NCBI GenBank assembly: GCA_965365275.1
Contig: CBDUBA010000025.1
Span: 1 to 47,228 of the forward strand
Origin: JAGTVG01 sp965365275
GTDB lineage: Bacteria > Bacteroidota > Bacteroidia > Cytophagales > Cyclobacteriaceae
Length of the DNA stretch: 47,228 nucleotides
Direction of reading: 5' to 3'
Made by a program: the position numbers and the translations under genes. The stretch's first letter is position 1, and each line of letters opens with the position of its first letter. This document shows, one piece after another, positions 1 through 9,621 of the stretch. Below the pieces are notes generated by a model, which worked only from the letters and a program-made list of their open reading frames with translations, searched no databases and was not told the DNA's origin.

Positions 1-82
1 CTTTTTTAATATATTATATAATGCTATTTTTCGTTCATTAAGCATATTATAATATTACACCAGGCTAGGTTTTTTTTAAAAA

Positions 83-3000
83 ATGCAGAAAAAGAAGTTG
101 TTCAAAACTAAGATTCTTTACAGTTTCATAATTGGTATATTTTTTCAGATAGTGATATCCTTACCACTATTTTCGAGCAATCTTCCTCCAATCATAGCAT
201 TTAGAATAAACGAGGGAAATCGGTATACCAACCAGACTAATATATCTCTTGAAATAAAATCTCTGAAACTGGGCGACAGTTTGATTGCTGAGATGAAGAT
301 CGGCCTTGATCCTTCATTAAGTGATGTTCCCTGGGTAAAATATTCAACAGATAAAGTCAATTTAACGCTTTCCGATGGTGATGGGGAAAAGACAGTCTAT
401 GCACAACTTCGTGATATTGCAGGCAATATGTCTCCAATTGAATCATCAAAAATAATACTTGATACTACCCCCCCACAAGATGTTCAGATATCCATCAATA
501 ATGATGAGAAATATTCAGGGGATGAAAAACGAAGAGTTCTGATCTATATCCGTTCTACTGAAGAAGATCTTGAGGAAATGATTTTCAGTAACAAAAGCGA
601 TTTTAGCGATTCGAAGTGGGAAAAAATGGGTGGTACTAAAAAATGGTCGCTTGATGGTGCAGGTGGAGATGGGAATAAAACAGTCTATGCAAAATTTAAA
701 GATCGTGCAGGGAATATCAGCCAGATAGTTAGTGATGACATCATACTTGACACTAATCCACCGGAGCAAGGATCTATTGTGATTAACAATGATTCAAAGT
801 TCACAAAAGACAACCGGGTTGTATTAAAAATACACGCCAAAGATGCGGCTATGGTCCGTATTGTAAGTTCTGGCAAATCAGAGACTTTTCCTTATGAAGT
901 AAATGAGGGTCAGGAACACATGGAAATTGAATGGTCCCTTGATTCTGCCGAGGGGACCAAGGTTGTAAGGGTATATTTTATGGATGAGGCAAAGAACAGA
1001 ACAACAGCAGTTATTCAAGATGAAATAATCTTTGATAAATCAGGCCCTCCTCCTCCAAATATCATAATAAACGGGGACAAAAGATTTACAAATCATAAAG
1101 AAGGGAAAGTAAATATTCGCTTAACCAGCAGGGTAAATCCTCTAACTGTTAAGCTGATGATAAGTAACCAAATAGATTTTCCAGACGCAAGCCCGCAGAA
1201 CTTCAGGGATGTTATAAATAATTGGCAATTACCCGCTGAAGAGGACGGTATGAAAACAATTTATGCAAAACTTATAGACGAGGCAGGAAATCACTCCGAA
1301 ATAGCTCAGGCAAAAGTCATTCTCGATAGAATTCCACCCAAGGTAATTGATGTTAATATTAATGATGGAAGTGCCTGGACAACCTCTGTAAAAGTGAATA
1401 TAAATATGGATGTGGAAGATGTTTCTCATATGCAGATTAACAATACCAATGCCATTTCAAACATGGAAATATGGGAGAAATTTGAACCCACAAAAGTTGA
1501 TTGGTCGCTTATCCCCGGGGATGGTCCTAAAACAGTATATTTGAGATTTAAGGATGAATCCAACAATATTTCAGAAGTTGTAAATGCAATGATCACCCTA
1601 GATACCAAACCACCAACAGGAGAGATCACAATAAATGAAGGTTCCAAGTTTGTAAACAATTCAGATAAACTCGTAAATATTAAAATTATTTCGGAGGACG
1701 GTAAAGGTTTTCAACTCACGAACAAACCAGATTTTACCGATATCAAATTGGAGCCATTTGTACCGGAAATCAATAATTGGGTACTTGATGGTGAGGATGG
1801 TGTAAAGACGGTTTTCCTCAGATTAAGGGACGAAGCCGGGAATTATTCAAATGTTATTACATCCTCCATTATACTTGATCGGGAACCACCCACTGAGTTA
1901 AACATGGTAATTAACGAAGGAAATGAATGGCTGACTAACTCTGCTCGTAAAGCAGGTGTTCAGCTAAGTGCCCGCGGAGCTTCTCACTTTGTGATCAGTG
2001 AAGATCCTGAGTTTACCGGGATAGAGTGGGAAACCTTTAAGAATGTAACCACATGGGTATTTTCCGAAAAAGAAGAGGAAAAAGAACTTTTCGCAAAGTT
2101 TAAAGATCCCGCCGGGAATATTTCAGAATTGATCTCAGATAAAATAAAACTGGATTATTCTCCTCCAGTATGTGAGGAATTTGTAATTGAAGATGAATCA
2201 GATTTCTGCAATAATCCTCAGAAGAAAGTAACCTTAAAAATAAAAGCCCCGGATGCTATAAAAATGGCTATATCCAATAATCCTATTTCAGATCCTACCA
2301 GCCCATCAATAATCTGGGAAGAGTATATAGAAGAAAAAGAATGGACCCTGGATGGTGAAGATGGTTTAAAGACCATTTACCTTGTACTGCAGGATGAAGC
2401 AGGTAATTATTCTGGCAGATATAGTGATCGTATAATATTAGACAGGGTTGGCCCAACCAATCCAACGGTTATATTTAATGCAAACCAAAAATTTGTTCAG
2501 CCAGGAGCCAGGAAGGTTCCCCTTGAACTTTCCGCTGAAGGAGCCGATAAGGTATTTATTACAGAAGATGCTAATTTCGAAGATGGCAGGTGGGAGCTTT
2601 TCGTTCCTAAAAAAGTGTTTGAAGTTTCCAATGGTGATGGTCTAAAGAATATTTATATTAAATTCAGAGACAAAGCCATGAATGAGACTGATGTTATCAC
2701 AGGATCAGTAATACTTGATACGACCCCCCCCGAGGCATTGTCTTTCACCATAAATGAAGGCGAAAAATTCACGAACAGCAAAGACAAAAAAGTTACATTG
2801 AAGATCGAAGCATCTGAAGCAACAGAAATGAAAATAGTCCAACAGGGCCATGCACCAGGGGATTGGGAACCGTATTCTTCTCAGAAAGACTATGTACTAC
2901 TGGGAGAAGATGGCAAAAAACAGATTGGAATTGCTTTCAGAGATGAGGCAGGCAATATAACTAAGCCTCTAAATTCAACCATTACACTTGACAGAACCCC

Positions 3001-3283
3001 TCCTAAACCTGAAAACTTTGTTATTGGTAACGGGCAAGGCTGGACAAACGATCCGGATAAAAAAGTAGATCTTCAGATCAAGGCAGAAGGCGCATATGAA
3101 ATGGCCATCGGAACAGATCCGACCTTGAAAAGTATTTCATGGGAGCCCTATAAATCGGAGATCCGCAATTATATTTTACCTGGAGATGATGGTGAAAAAA
3201 TATTATTTATCAGATTTAGAGATGAAGCGGGGAATGAATCTGCCGTTATTTCATCAAAAGTAAACCTTAAAAGGTCTTTTTAA
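83..3283 (+). CDS. Secreted protein of eleven tandem Ig-like repeats
   Basis: Residues 1-32 form an export signal (basic start KKKLFKTK, then a hydrophobic stretch ending LFSS). The rest, residues 35-1066, is eleven head-to-tail copies of a 90-97 residue unit. Each unit opens with PP or GP and an INEG/INND-like strand, has a W-x-x-F/Y patch in the middle, then a DG-x-KT-x-Y segment and a DEAGN-like turn, and closes with I-x-LD. The pattern resembles bacterial Ig-like repeats found in extracellular proteins. No catalytic domain, lipobox, T9SS C-terminal domain or beta-barrel is visible; the protein simply stops after repeat 11 (ending KRSF). The ATG at position 83 directly precedes the signal peptide. 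A structural or adhesive surface role is an inference. The gene holds two unusual poly-C tracts at repeat junctions. Confidence 0.85.
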   Translation: MQKKKLFKTKILYSFIIGIFFQIVISLPLFSSNLPPIIAFRINEGNRYTNQTNISLEIKSLKLGDSLIAEMKIGLDPSLSDVPWVKYSTDKVNLTLSDGDGEKTVYAQLRDIAGNMSPIESSKIILDTTPPQDVQISINNDEKYSGDEKRRVLIYIRSTEEDLEEMIFSNKSDFSDSKWEKMGGTKKWSLDGAGGDGNKTVYAKFKDRAGNISQIVSDDIILDTNPPEQGSIVINNDSKFTKDNRVVLKIHAKDAAMVRIVSSGKSETFPYEVNEGQEHMEIEWSLDSAEGTKVVRVYFMDEAKNRTTAVIQDEIIFDKSGPPPPNIIINGDKRFTNHKEGKVNIRLTSRVNPLTVKLMISNQIDFPDASPQNFRDVINNWQLPAEEDGMKTIYAKLIDEAGNHSEIAQAKVILDRIPPKVIDVNINDGSAWTTSVKVNINMDVEDVSHMQINNTNAISNMEIWEKFEPTKVDWSLIPGDGPKTVYLRFKDESNNISEVVNAMITLDTKPPTGEITINEGSKFVNNSDKLVNIKIISEDGKGFQLTNKPDFTDIKLEPFVPEINNWVLDGEDGVKTVFLRLRDEAGNYSNVITSSIILDREPPTELNMVINEGNEWLTNSARKAGVQLSARGASHFVISEDPEFTGIEWETFKNVTTWVFSEKEEEKELFAKFKDPAGNISELISDKIKLDYSPPVCEEFVIEDESDFCNNPQKKVTLKIKAPDAIKMAISNNPISDPTSPSIIWEEYIEEKEWTLDGEDGLKTIYLVLQDEAGNYSGRYSDRIILDRVGPTNPTVIFNANQKFVQPGARKVPLELSAEGADKVFITEDANFEDGRWELFVPKKVFEVSNGDGLKNIYIKFRDKAMNETDVITGSVILDTTPPEALSFTINEGEKFTNSKDKKVTLKIEASEATEMKIVQQGHAPGDWEPYSSQKDYVLLGEDGKKQIGIAFRDEAGNITKPLNSTITLDRTPPKPENFVIGNGQGWTNDPDKKVDLQIKAEGAYEMAIGTDPTLKSISWEPYKSEIRNYILPGDDGEKILFIRFRDEAGNESAVISSKVNLKRSF
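468..474 (+). repeat. C7 homopolymer tract inside the repeat-protein gene
   Basis: Seven consecutive C bases encode part of the Thr-Pro-Pro junction between repeats 1 and 2. In AT-rich surroundings this is a possible slipped-strand site; a one-base change would shift the frame and truncate the protein early. Confidence 0.5.
2724..2731 (+). repeat. C8 homopolymer tract inside the repeat-protein gene
   Basis: Eight consecutive C bases encode the Thr-Pro-Pro junction between repeats 9 and 10. Synonymous proline and threonine codons at the other junctions mostly avoid such runs. It is a second possible slippage site in the same gene. Confidence 0.5.
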
Positions 3284-3317
3284 TTTTCGAAGGTGTAAAG
3301 TTCCTATTGGTAAGATT

Positions 3318-4289
3318 TTATAATTTAATGTTTGACAAGGTATAGTCTAGCCTGGATTTAATTTTTTTATACACACTTAAAAAAGAATAATATTGGACTA
3401 GAACCACCTTACCGGACCTTTCCATCCCTACAGTAATCCCTTTGTTAGAAGTGCCGGTACTTGGATCAACCACTTCATACTCATACTTTATGCCGGCAGG
3501 AACATATTTCACAACCAGATTAGACATTTTGAACTGCTGATTATTATGTTCCACAAATTTATAGGTATAATAATAGATTTTGGCTTTAAGGTCATCCATC
3601 ATTATCTGAATAGCAGCATCACGGCCGGATTTGCCTTCATAATAAAATATCGTTTGTCCATTTAAGTGATCAGATTTATCAAATTCCTGTGGAATCGGGA
3701 TCAAAATCCCGATGTCAGATATTTTTTCTTCCCGAAACAGATTTGTATCAACATTCATGCGGGCGCCTGTATTTGATATTAAACCTATTATTCCCGTTAT
3801 TTCCCAGGTCATATTTTTATTTTTCCTGATGGAGAGTAAACATTCATCAATTTTTCCATTTTTTTCAAAATTGAATACTACCAGTACCGAGTGATTATCA
3901 AATACTTCGTAACATCTGCTAATCAATTTATTATTCGTATGATTATCCAGGAATTCATCAAAAGTATAGGCAAATGATTCTGATGAAGAGAAATCTATTG
4001 AATTGGATAATTTTTTTATTTCGGGATATACATCTTTATGATTAATCCATTGACCATTCCCGGTATAAACCATTCCGTCAGCAATTGACTTACTCAAACT
4101 CTCAATATTAGCTGACTGAACATCATCTTTGAATCTATTGGAAATTTCAATGGCGTATTCTTTGTCATCTACTGTCATATCATTCCAGAACATTTTTTGA
4201 GCCATACCATCTTGTAAAAAAAATGATATTAGAAAGATTACAGTTAAACAGGTCGATTTCACTTTTATTTCCTTTAATTTCTTAAACAC
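3318..4289 (-). CDS. Exported protein of unknown function
   Basis: I do not recognise this 323-residue protein. It has a signal peptide (STCLTVIFLISFFLQDGMAQ) that would leave a mature protein beginning just after AQ. The longest reading starts at a GTG (4289); a second in-frame GTG at 4262 gives a more typical signal peptide starting MKSTCL and may be the true start. The mature part is mixed alpha/beta, with a first half (to about residue 165) resembling a nuclear-transport-factor-2-like fold in feel (DEYAIEIS helix, then MVYTGNGQW) and a second half rich in short strands. That fold idea is weak. It converges on the repeat-protein gene with 34 bases between the two stops and no obvious terminator. 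Confidence 0.75.
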   Translation of the reverse strand: MFKKLKEIKVKSTCLTVIFLISFFLQDGMAQKMFWNDMTVDDKEYAIEISNRFKDDVQSANIESLSKSIADGMVYTGNGQWINHKDVYPEIKKLSNSIDFSSSESFAYTFDEFLDNHTNNKLISRCYEVFDNHSVLVVFNFEKNGKIDECLLSIRKNKNMTWEITGIIGLISNTGARMNVDTNLFREEKISDIGILIPIPQEFDKSDHLNGQTIFYYEGKSGRDAAIQIMMDDLKAKIYYYTYKFVEHNNQQFKMSNLVVKYVPAGIKYEYEVVDPSTGTSNKGITVGMERSGKVVLVQYYSFLSVYKKIKSRLDYTLSNIKL

Positions 4290-4325
4290 AGTTCCGCAAA
4301 TTTCCTAAAAATGAGTGTCACTTTT

Positions 4326-4333
4326 TACATTTG
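4326..4333 (+). promoter_or_regulatory. Possible -7 element for murB
   Basis: TACATTTG matches the Bacteroidota -7 consensus TAnnTTTG. It lies about 140 bases before murB, which would give a long leader, and no TTG is placed correctly for a -33 box. Weak support. Confidence 0.25.
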
Positions 4334-4474
4334 TCTGATAAATTAAATATAAACCTTATAAATAATATATCTTATCTTTAAAATACTGATCTTGATACTG
4401 TAAAACAAAATAATTGTATTTCAAGAAAATGGTTATTTACAGCTTTGATATCGTTAGGATATAAAATAATCTAG

Positions 4475-5491
4475 ATGAAAATTTTACATAATTATCCCCT
4501 TTCCTCTTACAATTATTTTAAAGTTCAAGCTTATGCCCATGAGCTTATCCTTATTGAACGCGAGGAGGATTATGCTGAGTTAATCAATAGAAAAAACTTT
4601 AATAAGATACCATCTTTAATATTGGGTGATGGATCAAATATTCTTTTCACCAGGGACTTTGAAGGTACTTGTATTAAAACTGGTTTATCGGATATCTCCA
4701 AGATTAAAGAAAATGAAGAATATACATGGTTACGTATAGAAGCTGGCTTTAATTGGCATAGTCTAGTAGTCAAAACGATTGAAATGGGCCTGCAGGGACT
4801 TGAGAATCTATCATTAATTCCGGGAACTGTGGGTGCTGCTCCTGTACAGAACATAGGTGCTTATGGTGTTGAAATTGAGCAATTTATTGATCAGGTAGAA
4901 GCATTGGATCTTGAAGTGGGAGAAGTTTTACTTTTTAACGCCAGAGATTGCGAATTTGAATACCGGTCAAGTATCTTTAAAAACCGACTCAAAAACAGGT
5001 TCTTCATAAAATCGATAACGCTTCGATTGAATAAAAAACCATCATTTAATACATCTTACGACAAGATCCAGGAGACTTTGGAATTACTTAATCTGACAGA
5101 GATAAATGCTAAAAACATCAGTGATGCTGTTATCCACATCCGAAAAAGTAAGCTTCCTGATCCGGCTAAAACCGGGAACGCTGGAAGCTTTTTTAAAAAT
5201 CCAATAATAGATAAAACTGATTTCGAAGGATTGAAAGCTGAATTCCCAAGGATTCCTTCTTATCAGCTTGATAAATTTAATTTTAAAATACCTGCAGCCT
5301 GGCTGATTGAGGAATGTGGCTGGAAAGGAAAACGTATAGGGGATGCAGGGGTAAACCCTAATCAATCCCTTGTGCTTGTTAATTTGGGTAGTGCATCAGG
5401 TAAAGACATATTAAGTTTATCAGAGAAAATCAAAAAAGACGTAGCTCAAAAATTTGGAATTGAACTACAACCTGAGGTGAACATCATTTAA
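4475..5491 (+). CDS. murB: UDP-N-acetylenolpyruvoylglucosamine reductase
   Basis: MurB reduces UDP-GlcNAc-enolpyruvate to UDP-MurNAc with NADPH and FAD in the second committed step of peptidoglycan synthesis, in the cytoplasm. The 338-residue length fits the type I (E. coli-like) enzyme. The FAD-binding half carries LGDGSNILF near residue 50 and IPGTVGAAPVQNIGAYG near residues 115-131. The catalytic serine lies in GNAGSFFKNP (about residue 238), and the C-terminal acid is in QPEV just before the end. Ser and Glu act in proton donation in this family. The gene is followed after 71 bases by the ABC-F gene on the same strand. Confidence 0.97.
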   Translation: MKILHNYPLSSYNYFKVQAYAHELILIEREEDYAELINRKNFNKIPSLILGDGSNILFTRDFEGTCIKTGLSDISKIKENEEYTWLRIEAGFNWHSLVVKTIEMGLQGLENLSLIPGTVGAAPVQNIGAYGVEIEQFIDQVEALDLEVGEVLLFNARDCEFEYRSSIFKNRLKNRFFIKSITLRLNKKPSFNTSYDKIQETLELLNLTEINAKNISDAVIHIRKSKLPDPAKTGNAGSFFKNPIIDKTDFEGLKAEFPRIPSYQLDKFNFKIPAAWLIEECGWKGKRIGDAGVNPNQSLVLVNLGSASGKDILSLSEKIKKDVAQKFGIELQPEVNII

Positions 5492-5534
5492 ATCCCTGAT
5501 TATTTCTTTTTATAAATATTCGGGCATAAATCCT

Positions 5535-5542
5535 TATTTTTG
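5535..5542 (+). promoter_or_regulatory. Possible -7 element for the ABC-F gene
   Basis: TATTTTTG fits TAnnTTTG and ends 20 bases before the ATG at 5563, a distance that suits a short leader. No -33 TTG is visible at the expected spacing. Confidence 0.35.
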
Positions 5543-5562
5543 CTGAATTAATAATTGCATAC

Positions 5563-7488
5563 ATGTTATCCATTAACGATCTATCATATTATATTGGTGG
5601 CCGCCCTATCTACGAGAATGCCTCATTGCATATTAATGAGAAAGACAAAGTAGGTTTGGTTGGGCCCAATGGTAGTGGTAAAACAACGTTACTGAGGATT
5701 ATATTAGGTGAATTACAAGTAGATAATGGATCTATTTCGAAGCATAAAGACTGTAACATAGGGATTTTAAATCAGGAGATAGGCATTATAAATGAATCCC
5801 TGCCTATTCTTTCCATTGCACTGCAGGCCTTCGATTCGTTATTAAAAATAAAGGAGAAAATTGATGGCTTGATAATTCAAATTGAAAAGGACCATGATGA
5901 AAAGAAAATAGAGCTCTTAGCTCAATTGCAGGGTGAATTTGAGATCAAAGGTGGTTATTCCCTACAATCTAAAGCAGAAGAAATATTAGAAGGGATAGGA
6001 TTTAAAACGAGTGACCTGGTGAGGCCTATAAGCGAGTTTTCCGGTGGATGGAAAATGCGGGTAATGCTAGCCAAGCTTCTTCTGGAAAAACCTTCAGTAC
6101 TTATGTTGGATGAACCGACAAACCACCTTGATTTACCTTCTATTAAGTGGTTCGAAAACTATGTAAAATCCTATGATGGATCCGTAATAATAGTGTCGCA
6201 TGATAAACGATTTCTTGACAACACCACCAACAAGATTATCGAAATAGAAGATCTGAAACTTGTACAATATAATGGTAACTATTCTAAATATGTTGAAGAG
6301 AAAGCGATGCGGCAGGAGATTCAAAATAATGCCCATTTGAACCAGCAAAAAAAAATTAAGGAAGCTGAAAAGTTTATTAACCGTTTCAGGGCAAAAGCTA
6401 CTAAGGCAAGGCAGGTTCAATCAAAGATAAAGCTGATGGATAAAATTGAGCTTGTAGAAAAATCCAAAGACAATAACAAGGACATCAAGTTTGAATTCAG
6501 ACTGAGTCAACCATCCGGCAAGCATGTACTTGACTTAAAACAGATTTCCAAATCCTACGATAAAATAGATATTTTTGATCATACATCAGCCAGTATAATG
6601 AGGAATGATAAAATTGCACTGATAGGTGCCAATGGATTGGGTAAGAGTACTCTACTAAAGATCATTTCGCATACCATCCCGTTTGAAGGATCCTGTACTC
6701 CAGGTCATAACGTAAACATATCTTATTATGCACAGCATCAAATTGATGCTTTGAATTACAAGAACAATATTTTAGAAGAACTTGCACAAACTGATTCAGA
6801 TTATGCGGAACTGGAGCTGAGATCTATCCTGGGTTCTTTTTTATTTTCAGGTGATGACGTATTCAAAAAGATCAAAAATCTTTCCGGGGGAGAAAAAGCC
6901 AGGGTTGCCCTTGCCAAAGCTCTGATATCAAAAGCTAATTTTCTGGTGATGGATGAGCCCACCAACCACCTTGATATAAACTCTGTGGACATTTTGACAG
7001 AAGCATTGCAGAAATTCCAGGGGTCATTAATAATGGTATCGCATGATCGCCAGTTTATTGAAGCTATTGCTAATAAGATCTGGTATATAGATAACAAAAA
7101 AATAAAAGAATATCCCGGTTCATACTCTGACTATGAATATAAGGATGGCAATCTAAACCAGGTAAAGAAATCAGAACCACAAAAATCCACAGAAAGAGTT
7201 AAAAAGTTTCCAAAATCCAGGTCATTTGAAGACCAGAAAAAGTTAAAGAATAAATTGAATTCATTGCATAACAAATTACGAACTCTGGAAGAGGAAATAT
7301 CCAGTCTGGAAAAAAAGAAAGAACAAGTTGAAGAAGAAATGCTGAAACCAGATGTATATTCTGATTATGAAAAGCTCTCAGCGATGACTACTGAGTTCGA
7401 AAATCTTGAAATAAATATTAATAATAAGCACAGAGCCTGGGAGAAGATGTTTAATGAAATCGATAAACTGGAGCTAGCTATTGGCTAG
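5563..7488 (+). CDS. ABC-F family ATPase (Uup/YdiF-like)
   Basis: This is a soluble protein with two ABC ATPase domains and no membrane segments, the hallmark of ABC-F proteins that act on the ribosome. Domain 1 has Walker A GPNGSGKTT (about 34-42), signature FSGGWKMR (about 160) and Walker B with LDEPTNHLD (about 183-191). A charged helical linker rich in Lys and Gln (about 245-320) matches the P-site tRNA interaction motif region. Domain 2 has GANGLGKST (about 354), LSGGEKAR (about 440) and MDEPTNHLD (about 463). Residues 555-641 are a predicted coiled coil of KKLKNKL/LEEEISSLEKKK type, as in the C-terminal domain of Uup. Function is therefore likely translation quality control rather than transport. 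It is too general to call an antibiotic-resistance factor. Its stop codon overlaps that of the convergent gene by 4 bases. Confidence 0.93.
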   Translation: MLSINDLSYYIGGRPIYENASLHINEKDKVGLVGPNGSGKTTLLRIILGELQVDNGSISKHKDCNIGILNQEIGIINESLPILSIALQAFDSLLKIKEKIDGLIIQIEKDHDEKKIELLAQLQGEFEIKGGYSLQSKAEEILEGIGFKTSDLVRPISEFSGGWKMRVMLAKLLLEKPSVLMLDEPTNHLDLPSIKWFENYVKSYDGSVIIVSHDKRFLDNTTNKIIEIEDLKLVQYNGNYSKYVEEKAMRQEIQNNAHLNQQKKIKEAEKFINRFRAKATKARQVQSKIKLMDKIELVEKSKDNNKDIKFEFRLSQPSGKHVLDLKQISKSYDKIDIFDHTSASIMRNDKIALIGANGLGKSTLLKIISHTIPFEGSCTPGHNVNISYYAQHQIDALNYKNNILEELAQTDSDYAELELRSILGSFLFSGDDVFKKIKNLSGGEKARVALAKALISKANFLVMDEPTNHLDINSVDILTEALQKFQGSLIMVSHDRQFIEAIANKIWYIDNKKIKEYPGSYSDYEYKDGNLNQVKKSEPQKSTERVKKFPKSRSFEDQKKLKNKLNSLHNKLRTLEEEISSLEKKKEQVEEEMLKPDVYSDYEKLSAMTTEFENLEININNKHRAWEKMFNEIDKLELAIG

Positions 7489-8258
7489 AAACCGATTCCA
7501 ATCCTAAAGCTGAGTCTTTTGTAGGATCGATCTGTTACTCTTTCTCCTCCACCACCCCAATCCTGGCGATAGACTGTCTCCTGCAATTTAAATCCCAGGG
7601 CAATCATTACATTTACCCTGTCTCCGCTATACATTTTAAATCCTATTCCTGAATGGAACATTATACCGCCTTCCACGTCAATGAATTCCCATCCATTGTT
7701 TTCCTGGTTGGTATCCCAGGCACTTCCATAGCCTAGATCGACAAAGTAGAACGGTGTAAAGAAATGGTCAATAATATCACCCCTGAATGAAACAAAAAAT
7801 GGCAAAGTTGCTGTGGAATTGTACTGATCATATGCAATACCCAGTCCTATCGATAAATACCGGTAGATACGAATCCCATTTATTGTCTCAACTGAAAGAC
7901 TCGCCACAGGTTGAGTATCATCATTACTTTTACCAGATAGAACTCCAACGATCGTGTTATTAAAATATCGAATTCTTATTTTTTTTGTTTTATTATCATC
8001 TATATCAGAAGTGACATCAGATTTATTATATTTTCGAAAACTTGCCGTTCTCAGGAGTTGAGTATTAAGCACAATACTATCCAGGTCGTTATAGTGCACT
8101 GTAAGGTATGGAGGGAGGGATTCAACTTTTATATAACCATTTATCCGGTCACCATTGGTAGTGGTTGCTGACACCTTCAACATTGTTTCGGTCTGACCGT
8201 ATACTGATCCAACTGCCAAAATCACAGGCATCAGCATAATAAATATGAACTTCGTCAT
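7485..8258 (-). CDS. Exported small beta-barrel-like envelope protein
   Basis: The 257-residue protein has a signal peptide (MTKFIFIMLMPVILAVGSVYGQ). An N-terminal strand-rich stretch (about 25-95: GDRINGYIKVESL, SIVLNTQLLRTASF) precedes what looks like an eight- to ten-strand outer-membrane barrel from about residue 110, with alternating aromatic and polar residues and a terminal strand ending RLSFRIGIGF (final Phe, as BAM-assembled barrels prefer). The family is not identified. It starts two bases after the upstream LVIVD lipoprotein gene ends, so it is very probably translated from the same message in the sigma-factor operon. Confidence 0.8.
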   Translation of the reverse strand: MTKFIFIMLMPVILAVGSVYGQTETMLKVSATTTNGDRINGYIKVESLPPYLTVHYNDLDSIVLNTQLLRTASFRKYNKSDVTSDIDDNKTKKIRIRYFNNTIVGVLSGKSNDDTQPVASLSVETINGIRIYRYLSIGLGIAYDQYNSTATLPFFVSFRGDIIDHFFTPFYFVDLGYGSAWDTNQENNGWEFIDVEGGIMFHSGIGFKMYSGDRVNVMIALGFKLQETVYRQDWGGGGERVTDRSYKRLSFRIGIGF

Positions 8259-8260
8259 GT

Positions 8261-9553
8261 CTACTGGATCTCGTTCGTGATTGGCAGATGACTTAACAAT
8301 TGTATGTTTTCTAGAGAAGAATAGTCATACTGATACAATCCATCTCTCCCGATCATGATTAAATTATCATTGAAAGGAATTACATCATAGGAATGCATAT
8401 CAGTATAGTGTTTTATTTGGTTACTCGTTATGGCATTGACATCAGATGCATTGAATATTTTAAGCCCCCATTCACCTTCACAAATAAACAAAGCGTCTCC
8501 ATCTAATCCCAGCCCATGTGGATTCTGCATGGGATAGGTTTTTATAAGGCGTGGATTATACAGGTTGCTAATATCAATTACATCCAATTGATTGGTAAAT
8601 CCCTCACATTCTGTTCCGGATCGAAGTGTTACAAAGGCATAGTCTTCATTAACCACCACAGGATCGCAACTATTGACATGGGCGAAGGTCGACATAAACT
8701 CAGGCGCAGATGGTTCCGAAATATCATATATATACATGCCATTCTGGGCCCCAATAAAAAGGTTATTCTCATAGGGAAAAATTGTTTCTATATTCCAGCC
8801 AATTTCCACATGATTCCCAAACACCGGATCAGAAGTGCTCGTTATGTCAAAAACCCCAAGATTATAGCTGCCGATGGTATATAAAATATCATTAACAATG
8901 GCAAACCTTGCCATGGAACCACCTATACCTGTAGGAGACACAGATGGTGGTGCAGAAAGTGGAGTAGCTGAATCATTCATGGCTCCTCCCAATACAAATC
9001 CACCTTCAGCTCTTAAGAAGGGTGGCATCACACCACCACAGTCCGGATTATCATACCAGACAGTATCTGTTTCCTCATAAGCAACAACAACAGCTTCCTG
9101 ATTTTGATCAAGAAACTCATAATGATAGTGATCGTTGAATACCCCTTCAAGCCTCTTAACCAGTTTAACATCATTGGTATTGGAAATATCCAGTGCAAGA
9201 AGATCGACATAACTATCAGCATAAAGGATGTTCCCCTTAACAGCCATATCATAGTTGCCAGGTATATTGACGAATCCAATATTGACAGGATTCCTTTTAT
9301 CAGTATTATTAATGATGTGAATCCCCTGGCCAACTTCATTAACAAACAAATAATCTCCGAACAAATAAATCTTCCCCGGAAAGGTTAGCTCGATAGGTTC
9401 CCGAAATTCGAATGCCTCCCGAATTTCCTGGGTAGTCATATAAACCGGTTCCAGATAGGTATAATATAGTCTGGAATCGCAATCATCAGTGCAACCACTT
9501 AAAAAAATGCCTAATAGATAGAATAAGGCTACAAAGTTTCCAATCCTTTTCAT
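8261..9553 (-). CDS. LVIVD-repeat surface lipoprotein
   Basis: A lipoprotein signal ends in LSGC (Cys near residue 21), so the protein is probably anchored in the outer membrane. The body (430 residues in total) repeats a beta-propeller-like motif in which a short strand of the type xLYxxxx is followed by G-L-x-x-x-D-I-S-N/D-x-x-x-P, for example LLALDISN near 115, LGVFDITSTSDPVF near 235, MYIYDISEPSAPEF near 275 and LDVIDISNLYNPRL near 325. This matches LVIVD-type propeller repeats. Such proteins are common surface lipoproteins in Bacteroidota; ligand and function are unknown. It sits third from the end of the sigma-factor operon, 68 bases after the preceding lipoprotein gene. Confidence 0.88.
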   Translation of the reverse strand: MKRIGNFVALFYLLGIFLSGCTDDCDSRLYYTYLEPVYMTTQEIREAFEFREPIELTFPGKIYLFGDYLFVNEVGQGIHIINNTDKRNPVNIGFVNIPGNYDMAVKGNILYADSYVDLLALDISNTNDVKLVKRLEGVFNDHYHYEFLDQNQEAVVVAYEETDTVWYDNPDCGGVMPPFLRAEGGFVLGGAMNDSATPLSAPPSVSPTGIGGSMARFAIVNDILYTIGSYNLGVFDITSTSDPVFGNHVEIGWNIETIFPYENNLFIGAQNGMYIYDISEPSAPEFMSTFAHVNSCDPVVVNEDYAFVTLRSGTECEGFTNQLDVIDISNLYNPRLIKTYPMQNPHGLGLDGDALFICEGEWGLKIFNASDVNAITSNQIKHYTDMHSYDVIPFNDNLIMIGRDGLYQYDYSSLENIQLLSHLPITNEIQ

Positions 9554-9621
9554 GATTCTTGATTTTTTGGGCTTTGATATAATGACACTCCCAGAAATCC
9601 TATGGTTGTAATCCAGTCAGA

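Larger units (their letters stand above)
185..3283 (+). repeat. Eleven tandem ~94-codon protein repeats
   Basis: Eleven diverged copies fill the mature protein. The junctions are marked by LDxxPP or similar at roughly every 280-290 bases. The copies share the DEAGN-type turn and the DG-KT-Y strand but differ clearly at the DNA level, so this is an old protein repeat rather than a recent tandem duplication. Confidence 0.85.

Noticed and set aside
9028..9345. 105-codon minus-strand frame inside the LVIVD lipoprotein gene
   Set aside because: It is an out-of-frame shadow of a well-supported gene; its Ile/Leu-rich composition is a side effect of the other frame.
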